A DNA stretch of 11,670 nt, from the NCBI GenBank assembly GCA_016794735.1, contig JAEUJK010000485.1, positions 1 through 11,670 of the forward strand. Direction: 5' to 3'. Shown here one piece after another: positions 6,671-11,670 of this stretch (the first letter of the stretch is position 1; each line of letters opens with the position of its first letter). The position numbers and the translations under genes are program-made. The notes under the pieces were generated by a model. That model was not told where the DNA came from, searched no databases, and was given only the letters and a program-made list of their open reading frames with translations. The DNA is from Gemmatimonadota bacterium (GTDB lineage Bacteria; Gemmatimonadota; Gemmatimonadetes; Gemmatimonadales; Gemmatimonadaceae).

Positions 6671-8644
6671 GCTCACCGCCTTCGTGCGCTTCAGGACGAA
6701 TTCCGAGAACCACTTGTCCTGCTCGACCTCGAGGTGGAGCCGGTGCATCGGTTCGGTGATCCCGTGGCCCTCGCGCGGGTACCGCAGGAACTCCACCGTC
6801 TTGCCGAGCTTCTTGAGGAGCCGGTAGTACTCGTCGGCCTGCGGGATCGGCACGCGCAAGTCGTTCTCGCCGTGCGTGATGAGGAGCGGGGTCGTGACCT
6901 TCGCCGCGTGTTCGATGGGCGACCAGCGCTCGTAGGTCGCCTTGCTCGCGGACGGCAGCCCGCCAAAGCCGAACTCCAGCAGGTTCGGGATGTCGGTTTG
7001 CCCAAAGAAGGAATACCAGTCGGAAATGCCGGCGTGGCCGATCGCGGCCTTGAAGCGGTTGGTCTGCGTGATGGTCCAGAACGTCATGAAGCCGCCGTAC
7101 GATCCGCCCATCACGGCCATCCGCGTCGAGTCCGCGACTCCCATCGCGATCACGCGATCCACCCCCTTCATGAGGTCGACGAAGTCCTTGCCGCCCCAGT
7201 CGTTGACGTTGGCGTTGCTGAAGGCGAGGGTGCGGCCCGACGAGCCACGCGGATTCCCCTGCAGCACGGCGTACCCGCGCGCGGCCCACGTCTGCGCGCT
7301 CTGGTTGAAGTTGGCGCTGAAGCGTCCGTGCGGCCCGCCGTGGACCTGGAGGATCAGCGGGACCCGCTGGCCGGGCTGGTAGTCGAGCGGATACGTCAGG
7401 ATCCCCTCGATGTCCCAGTTGTCGGCGCCCTTCCACGTGAGCGGCTCGGCGCGTGCCACGCGGAAGCCGTCGAGTGCATCGTGCTGGGCGAGGATGCGCC
7501 GGGGTTGTACCCCATCGGTGCCCGTGACGTAGACGATGCCCGGCTCGGAGAGCGTGCCGCCGGTCACCACCCACTTCGAGCCGTCAGCCGTGGCGCTGAA
7601 GTTCCCGTAGACGAAGTCCTTCCCGAACGAGATCTCCTGCGGCTTTCCACCGTTGGGGGAGATCTTGTACAACTTCTGCGTCAGCCCCTCGGACGTGCTG
7701 AAGTAGACGAACTTCCCGTCGGGCGACCAGTCGATGTCGGAGACGGAGTAGTCGAGGTCCGCGGTGAGGTTGCGCGGCGTCCCGCCCTGCACGCTGATCA
7801 CCTTCACGTCGGTCTGGTCCGCCGACGAGTTGCGCAGGTCACTCGAGGCGTAGGCGATCCACTGCCCGTCGGGGGAGAAACGCGGCCCGTTGTCCGGCCC
7901 GGCGTTCGTCGTGAGCTGGCGCGGCTCACCACCGTCGGTGGAGACGAGGTAGAGGTCGCTGTTGTTGCTCCAGTTGGCGTCGCGGATCGTGAGGTTGCTG
8001 CGGTTCGATGAATACGCGACCCATTTCGCGTCCGGCGAGAAGGCCGGGCCGTTGTGGTCGAACTCACCCTTCGTGAGCTGCTTCTTGGTGCGTGTGGCCA
8101 GGTCGAACATCCACACGTGCGTGTAGGTGAGCTTCTTCTCCGCGTAGTACCCGTCGTCCTTCTTCTTCACCTTCTCGTCCCATTCCTTCTTGTCGGGACG
8201 TTCCGTGGTCTCGGTGTAGACGAGTTTGGTGCCGTCGACGGAGAACTGGCCGCCCGTCGGGATGCTGTCGCCCTCCACCAGCTTCACGGCCTCGCCGCCG
8301 CCGGGGTTGATCACGTACCACGCGGTGCGCGTCTCGCGGTTCGAGGTAAACGCCACGCGGCCGTCCGGCAGGAAGCGCGGGTTGGACTCGCCGCGCGGGG
8401 AGTTGGTCAGCTGGTACGAGCGTCCGCCCTCGAGTTCGTGCAGCCAGATGTGCGAGGTCGCGGCCCAGTCCTTGGGGTCGCGATCGGTGCGCATGAACAA
8501 CACGGTGCGCCCGTCGGGTGAGATCTGGTAGCCGCCGTAGGTCGGGCGCGCGAGCATGTCGCGCAGGTTGATGAGCTTGGGCGCCTGGGCCGACAGCGAT
8601 CCGGCGAGGGCGAGGGTCGCGAAGCCAAAGAGACGAACGCGCAT
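6668..8644 (-). CDS. Exported S9 family peptidase (dipeptidyl/acylaminoacyl peptidase type)
   Basis: 658 residues. A Sec signal peptide (MRVRLFGFATLALAGSLSAQ) is followed by a beta-propeller region built of PD40/TolB-like repeats with SPDG-type turns (42, 203, 257 and 307, plus variants LPDG near 92 and SVDG near 135), then from about 405 a prolyl-oligopeptidase catalytic domain. LQVHGGPHGRF and VLQGNPRGSSG are typical of the S9C branch. The triad is S515 (GGSYGGF), D595 (GENDLRVP) and H627 (EGHGIT). Such enzymes cleave short peptides, often releasing N-terminal dipeptides or acylated residues; the propeller restricts entry. The product should be periplasmic or secreted, used in peptide scavenging. 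ATG 8644 is chosen because the signal peptide begins there; the frame is open back to 8770 without support. It is the first gene of an operon with the Rieske-flavoprotein. No strong ribosome binding site or minus-strand promoter was recognised. Confidence 0.95.
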   Translation of the reverse strand: MRVRLFGFATLALAGSLSAQAPKLINLRDMLARPTYGGYQISPDGRTVLFMRTDRDPKDWAATSHIWLHELEGGRSYQLTNSPRGESNPRFLPDGRVAFTSNRETRTAWYVINPGGGEAVKLVEGDSIPTGGQFSVDGTKLVYTETTERPDKKEWDEKVKKKDDGYYAEKKLTYTHVWMFDLATRTKKQLTKGEFDHNGPAFSPDAKWVAYSSNRSNLTIRDANWSNNSDLYLVSTDGGEPRQLTTNAGPDNGPRFSPDGQWIAYASSDLRNSSADQTDVKVISVQGGTPRNLTADLDYSVSDIDWSPDGKFVYFSTSEGLTQKLYKISPNGGKPQEISFGKDFVYGNFSATADGSKWVVTGGTLSEPGIVYVTGTDGVQPRRILAQHDALDGFRVARAEPLTWKGADNWDIEGILTYPLDYQPGQRVPLILQVHGGPHGRFSANFNQSAQTWAARGYAVLQGNPRGSSGRTLAFSNANVNDWGGKDFVDLMKGVDRVIAMGVADSTRMAVMGGSYGGFMTFWTITQTNRFKAAIGHAGISDWYSFFGQTDIPNLLEFGFGGLPSASKATYERWSPIEHAAKVTTPLLITHGENDLRVPIPQADEYYRLLKKLGKTVEFLRYPREGHGITEPMHRLHLEVEQDKWFSEFVLKRTKAVS

Positions 8645-8681
8645 GGTTGAACCCGCAGGGTCAGGGAAGTCCGGCGAACCT

Positions 8682-8717
8682 GTAGCCCGGGTCGGCGAGG
8701 CGCAACGCCGAGCGACC
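8682..8717 (+). repeat. REP-like element: GTAG head plus imperfect palindrome
   Basis: GTAG (8682-8685) is followed by a C/G-rich stem: TCGGCG (8692-8697) pairs with CGCCGA (8706-8711) around an eight-base loop, and GGTC (8690-8693) can alternatively pair outside it with GACC (8714-8717) if a bulge is allowed. A GTAG or GGAG tetranucleotide at the foot of a bulged palindrome is the layout of REP sequences mobilised by RAYT (TnpA-REP) transposases. Only one copy lies in this window and no RAYT gene is present, so the call rests on shape alone. It lies upstream of the peptidase gene in the divergent gap. Confidence 0.4.
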
Positions 8718-8758
8718 TCGAGAGCAGCGGTCGGGCGGCCGAGCGAGCCCCCCACCGG

Positions 8759-8786
8759 TTGACACATCACATAACACCGTTAAGTT
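8759..8786 (+). promoter_or_regulatory. Predicted promoter of the TetR-family gene
   Basis: TTGACA (8759-8764) is a perfect -35 hexamer; 16 bases on, TAAGTT (8781-8786) is a weak -10. The predicted transcription start is about 8793, next to the ATG at 8794, so the mRNA would be leaderless or nearly so. The palindrome TAAC-ACC-GTTA lies in the spacer and overlaps the -10, as expected for a repressor-controlled promoter. The geometry is repeated in front of the tolC-like gene. Confidence 0.6.
8767..8782. promoter_or_regulatory. Predicted TetR operator O1
   Basis: The block TCACATAACACCGTTA contains the palindrome TAAC-ACC-GTTA (8772-8782). It matches operator O2 at 13 of 16 positions, including both palindrome halves, and lies at the same distance from a -35 hexamer. 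Binding by the adjacent TetR protein would cover the promoter spacer and -10 and give autorepression. The peptidase gene starts 122 bases away on the other side and could also be affected. Confidence 0.65.
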
Positions 8787-8793
8787 CAGCGCC

Positions 8794-9477
8794 ATGTCTC
8801 CCATGAGGCGGAAGGTTCGAGCCCCTGGACGGGTCGCCAAGACGCCGTCGTCGTCCCGGCTCCGGCGGGATCGCGAGAAGGCGGCGACGCGCGCGCTGAT
8901 CCTCGAGGCCGCACGCGAACTCTTCACGCGCGAAGGGTACGCGGAAACCTCCATGCGGCGACTCGCCGACGCCATCGGCTACACCGCGACGGCGATCTAC
9001 CACCACTTCAAGGACAAGGACGCGCTCCTCAACGAGCTCTGCCTGAACGACTTCCGCGCACTCGGCGAGGCACTGCGTCACATGCAGCAGGTGCCGGATC
9101 CCATCGCCCGCATCCGAGCCATGGGAGTGAACTACGTACGCTTCGCCATGGAGCACCCCCAGCAGTTTCGATTCATGTTCTTCGTCGAGCGCCCAATCCC
9201 GGGGCCCGATGAGGTGAAGATGGATCCTGCCGAGGATGGGTACCTGTTCCTCATGGCAGCCGTCACCGAGGCGCTCGCGGCCGGGCGCTTCAAGCCGGAG
9301 TACCAGGACCCCGAGCAGCTCTCCCAGATCATGTGGGCCACGGTGCATGGTGTTGCCAGCATTCACCTCTCCAAGGGGAAGCAGGATCACCCGTGGATCG
9401 ATCTCCGCGATCCCATCGAAACGGCCCGGGTCGCCTGTGACACCGTCCTCCGCGGCCTCCTGCGAAACCCGGATTGA
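8794..9477 (+). CDS. TetR/AcrR-family transcriptional repressor (WHG-type C-terminal domain)
   Basis: 227 residues. A basic N-terminal tail of about 28 residues (rich in R, K and S) precedes the TetR_N helix-turn-helix: ILEAARELFTREGYAETSMRRLADAIGYTATAIYHHFKDKDALL (35-79), where the recognition helix is around TATAIYHHF. The C-terminal ligand and dimer domain contains HPQQFRFMFFVERP and WATVHGVASIHL (181-192), the mark of the WHG-type TetR C-terminal domain. It is likely a homodimer that leaves DNA when it binds a small hydrophobic compound. ATG 8794 is favoured over ATG 8803 because it falls at the predicted transcription start. It is followed, 53 bases on, by the tolC-like gene. The same palindrome in front of both genes indicates that it represses itself and the efflux genes. 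Confidence 0.95.
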   Translation: MSPMRRKVRAPGRVAKTPSSSRLRRDREKAATRALILEAARELFTREGYAETSMRRLADAIGYTATAIYHHFKDKDALLNELCLNDFRALGEALRHMQQVPDPIARIRAMGVNYVRFAMEHPQQFRFMFFVERPIPGPDEVKMDPAEDGYLFLMAAVTEALAAGRFKPEYQDPEQLSQIMWATVHGVASIHLSKGKQDHPWIDLRDPIETARVACDTVLRGLLRNPD

Positions 9478-9494
9478 CCTACCCGCGTATTTTT

Positions 9495-9522
9495 TTGTCG
9501 ATTCACCTAACGCTGTTACATC
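9495..9522 (+). promoter_or_regulatory. Predicted promoter of the tolC-like efflux operon
   Basis: TTGTCG (9495-9500) is a partial -35 (4 of 6) preceded by a run of seven T (9490-9496), the longest A/T run noticed in the window and a possible UP-like element. After a 16-base spacer, TACATC (9517-9522) is a weak -10. The predicted transcription start is near 9529, so the ATG at 9531 would begin an almost leaderless mRNA. The hexamers are weaker than those of the tetR promoter; the case rests on the matching arrangement. Confidence 0.5.
9503..9518. promoter_or_regulatory. Predicted TetR operator O2
   Basis: The block TCACCTAACGCTGTTA contains TAAC-GCT-GTTA (9508-9518). It shares 13 of 16 positions with O1, and each block begins two bases after its -35 hexamer. 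The central triplets differ (ACC versus GCT) while both half-sites are exact, which is the conservation expected for a dimeric repressor site rather than a simple duplication. Confidence 0.68.
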
Positions 9523-9530
9523 CTCTATCG

Positions 9531-10898
9531 ATGTTCACACCTGACCGGCGGCGCGTTGCCGGACCGATGCGCCCACTCATTCTGGCCCTCGCCATCCAGC
9601 TGGTTCCCTTTGCGGCGTCGGCTCAGGGCGCACTCGACTCGATCGCGCGCATCGCGATCGATCGGAACCTCGGGCTGCGCCAGGGACGCGAGTCGGAGGC
9701 GCAGGGACAACTCGCGATACGCCAGGCGCGCGGGCTCTTCCTCCCTTCGGTTGGCGTCGACGCGCGGTATTCCGAGCTCAGTGGGGCGATCAACATCGGC
9801 GACGCCGTCAACCCGGCGTACGCGGCGCTCAACCAGCTCCTCGGTCGCGACGTCTTCCCGACCAACATCAGCCAGACCCTCCCGTTCAAGCAGGAGACGC
9901 GCCTCCGCACGACTGTGCCGCTGTTCAATGGCGCCCTCCTCGCGAACCTCGATGCCGCGCGCGCCATGGCAGACCTGCGTGGCGCCGAACGCGCCGCGGC
10001 GGTGCGCAAGCTCGACGCCAGCGCGCGGATCGCCTACCTCGATCACGCCCGCGCACGCCGTGCGGTGGACGTGCTCGAGGCGGCGCTCCAGGTGCTTCAG
10101 GAGAACGAACGCGTGGCCGCGCGCATGCTGGCCGCCGGCGCCGTCACCGGGGATGTGGTCTTTCGCGCGCGGGCCGCGGTCGCTGATGGCGAGCAACAAC
10201 TCGCCGAAGCTGTCCAACTGCGTCATGCATCGCTCGGTGCCCTGAACCTCCTCCTCGACCAGGACCTGGCGACCCCGGTCCCGGACCTCGTGGATTCACT
10301 GCTCCCCGCCGCGGCACCCGTCACGCGCGACGAAGCGCTGGCGAATGCGCGGCGCCGGGAGGAGTTCGAGCAGGTAGACGCTGGCACCGCCGCCGCTCGC
10401 GCCCAGGGGCGTGCCGCCTCGAGTGCCTTCCTCCCGAACGTCGCACTCGCCGCCGATGTCGGCGTCCAGGGGGCCAACTATGCCTTCAACAGCAAGCACG
10501 ACGTCGCCGTGGCCAGCCTCGTATTGAGCTGGAACCTCTTCAACGGTGGGCAGGATGCGCGGCGCCGCGAGATCGCGGCCTCCGCCGAGCGTGCGTTGAC
10601 GTACCGCACCTCGGAGCTGCGACGCGCGATTGCCCTGGATGTCGGGACGGCGCACGACGCGATCGGCGTGGCCCAACGGGCGCTTGCCGCCGCGACCGCG
10701 CGGGTGGACGCGGCACGACGCGCCTTCCAGATGGTGGACCGCCGCTTTGCCGAAGGACTCGCCGCACACCTCGAATGGTCCGACGCGCGCACGCAACTCA
10801 CCGCCGCCGAACTCAACCTCGTCCTCAGCCGCTACGCTCTCGCCGCGCGCGTGGTGGATCTCGAACGCGCTGCCGCCCTGCGGCGCCTCCCCAATTGA
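9531..10898 (+). CDS. TolC-family outer-membrane efflux protein
   Basis: Outer-membrane channel partner of an RND-type efflux pump. From ATG 9531 it has 455 residues: a short basic stretch (MFTPDRRRVAGP), then MRPLILALAIQLVPFAASAQ as Sec signal peptide, then two OEP repeats of long coiled helices with beta strands. The strand motifs VPLFNG (first repeat) and WNLFNGGQDARRRE (second repeat) are characteristic; long alanine/arginine-rich helices follow each. No lipobox cysteine is present, so it is not an OprM-type lipoprotein. ATG 9567 would start directly at the signal peptide (443 residues), but ATG 9531 sits where the predicted leaderless mRNA begins, at almost the same distance from the operator as the tetR start. 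The adaptor gene follows after 20 bases. Length is normal for the family. Confidence 0.93.
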   Translation: MFTPDRRRVAGPMRPLILALAIQLVPFAASAQGALDSIARIAIDRNLGLRQGRESEAQGQLAIRQARGLFLPSVGVDARYSELSGAINIGDAVNPAYAALNQLLGRDVFPTNISQTLPFKQETRLRTTVPLFNGALLANLDAARAMADLRGAERAAAVRKLDASARIAYLDHARARRAVDVLEAALQVLQENERVAARMLAAGAVTGDVVFRARAAVADGEQQLAEAVQLRHASLGALNLLLDQDLATPVPDLVDSLLPAAAPVTRDEALANARRREEFEQVDAGTAAARAQGRAASSAFLPNVALAADVGVQGANYAFNSKHDVAVASLVLSWNLFNGGQDARRREIAASAERALTYRTSELRRAIALDVGTAHDAIGVAQRALAAATARVDAARRAFQMVDRRFAEGLAAHLEWSDARTQLTAAELNLVLSRYALAARVVDLERAAALRRLPN

Positions 10899-10918
10899 AC
10901 GCTCCGCACGAGAAACCC

Positions 10919-11670
10919 ATGACTGCCCAGAAACTCTTCTCCGCCCTCCTGCTGCTGCCCCTCGGCGTCGCCTGTGGAAAGCCTGCCGAAGGCGCCTCCA
11001 ATCCTGCGGCGACCGCGACGCCGGTGCGCCTCGCCCCGGTGACGACCGCCAGCGACAGTGCCGTCGTCACGGCGATCGGCACCTATGGAGCACGTGACGA
11101 GGTCACGCTCGCCTTCAAGGTGGGCGGGATCGTTGCGCGCGTGCTCGTGGATGCCGGGACGTCGGTCCGGCGCGGGCAGGTGCTGGCGGTGCTGGACCAG
11201 CGCGAAATCGACGCGATGCTCGCCAAGGCCAACATCGCGGTCGAGAAGGCGCGTCGAGATGCGGCACGCGTCGAACGACTCTTCCGTGATTCGGTCGCCA
11301 CGATCGCCCAGTGGCAGGATGCGCAAACGGCGCGTGATGTCGCCGAGGCGGACTTGAGTGCCCTGAAGGTCAATCATGAGCATGCGACGATCGTGGCGCC
11401 GTCGGACGGCATCGTGTTGCGCCGGCATGCCAACCCCGGACAGCTGGTGGGACCGGGCACGAGTGTGCTCGATCTGGCGTCGCGCGGGCGTGGCCATGTA
11501 TTGCGTGCGGGGCTTCCGGATCGCGACGCCGTGCGTGTGCGCGTGGGAGCCACGGCCAGCGCCACGTTCGATGCGTTACCGGGGCGCACGTTCCGTGGTC
11601 GCGTGGTGCAAGTCGGCGCCGATGCCGATCCGCGCACCGGCACCTGGGAGGTGCAGGTCCAGCTGAATGA
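10919..11670 (+). CDS. RND-type efflux periplasmic adaptor (membrane-fusion protein), 3' end missing
   Basis: About 250 residues are visible before the window ends; family members usually have 350-400. The leader MTAQKLFSALLLLPLGVAC suggests a lipoprotein with C19 as lipid site, although G at -3 of the lipobox is atypical. The first half of the biotinyl-lipoyl-like domain (GGIVARVLVDAGTSVRRGQVLAVLD) is followed by a short helical hairpin (from REIDAMLAKANIAVEKARRD to about DLSALKVNHE), the second lipoyl half (ATIVAPSDGIVLRR, NPGQLV) and the start of the beta-barrel (GATASATFDALPGRTFRGRVVQVG). It links the inner-membrane pump to the TolC-like channel. ATG 10919 lies 20 bases after the tolC-like stop, with only a weak GAGA upstream. 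An RND transporter gene is expected immediately downstream, outside the window. Confidence 0.93.
   Translation, partial: MTAQKLFSALLLLPLGVACGKPAEGASNPAATATPVRLAPVTTASDSAVVTAIGTYGARDEVTLAFKVGGIVARVLVDAGTSVRRGQVLAVLDQREIDAMLAKANIAVEKARRDAARVERLFRDSVATIAQWQDAQTARDVAEADLSALKVNHEHATIVAPSDGIVLRRHANPGQLVGPGTSVLDLASRGRGHVLRAGLPDRDAVRVRVGATASATFDALPGRTFRGRVVQVGADADPRTGTWEVQVQLN

Noticed and set aside
6452..8011. Plus-strand open frame of 519 codons
   Set aside because: Lies opposite the Rieske-flavoprotein and S9 peptidase genes, whose motifs and triad are intact; its own translation shows no domain.
8645..8770. Longer N-terminus for the S9 peptidase (start at 8770)
   Set aside because: It would bury the clear signal peptide beginning at 8644 behind 42 unrelated residues and overlap the tetR promoter.
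9440..9496. Intrinsic terminator for the tetR gene ending in the T-run at 9490-9496
   Set aside because: I found no stable stem just before the T-run; it fits better as an A/T-rich element upstream of the next promoter.

Overview
This window is dense, very GC-rich bacterial chromosome (roughly two thirds G+C by eye). Lipoprotein and Sec-type signal peptides, a TolC-type outer-membrane protein and a membrane-fusion protein point to a Gram-negative, diderm organism. Gene style (hydrophobic leaders ending in ...SAQ or ...PAQ, exported S9 peptidases, scarce Shine-Dalgarno sequences) fits Gemmatimonadota or a similar soil phylum; this is an inference, because no rRNA or marker gene is present. Ten protein genes are supported. 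No RNA gene, CRISPR array or insertion sequence was seen, and no gene-free stretch exceeds 300 bases.

Left third (1-4065): the 3' part of a DEAD-box RNA helicase with a DbpA-type RNA-binding tail runs rightward and meets, across a perfect 14-bp hairpin, a leftward pair: a small four-helix membrane protein (DUF4345-like) followed by an exported fumarylacetoacetate hydrolase-family protein. A rightward argJ (arginine biosynthesis) diverges from this pair; the divergent intergenic region carries nearly eight copies of the heptamer GCCGTCT.

Middle (4159-8644): after argJ come, on the same strand, a KANL3/Tex30-like alpha/beta hydrolase and an FKBP-type prolyl isomerase lipoprotein. These converge, across a perfect 11-bp hairpin, on a leftward two-gene operon: an exported S9 dipeptidyl/acylaminoacyl peptidase and then an unusual fusion of a Rieske [2Fe-2S] domain with a flavodoxin-like NAD(P)H reductase. 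The ribosome binding site of the fusion gene overlaps the stop codon of the peptidase gene.

Right third (8794-11670): a TetR-family repressor, a TolC-like outer-membrane factor and a periplasmic adaptor (cut by the window end) form the start of an RND-type efflux locus; the pump gene is expected just beyond the window. The clearest regulatory signal in the window is here: the palindrome TAAC-N3-GTTA occurs in front of both the repressor gene and the tolC-like gene, in each case 2 bases after a -35-like hexamer within a shared 16-base block (13 of 16 positions identical) and 11-12 bases before an ATG. This predicts autorepression plus repression of the efflux genes by the same TetR protein, probably from near-leaderless mRNAs.

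Other patterns: the octamer CGTTAGGC/GCCTAACG occurs five times, all in the first 4 kb, and supplies four of the five TTA leucine codons I found; a GTAG-headed REP-like imperfect palindrome lies between the peptidase and repressor genes.
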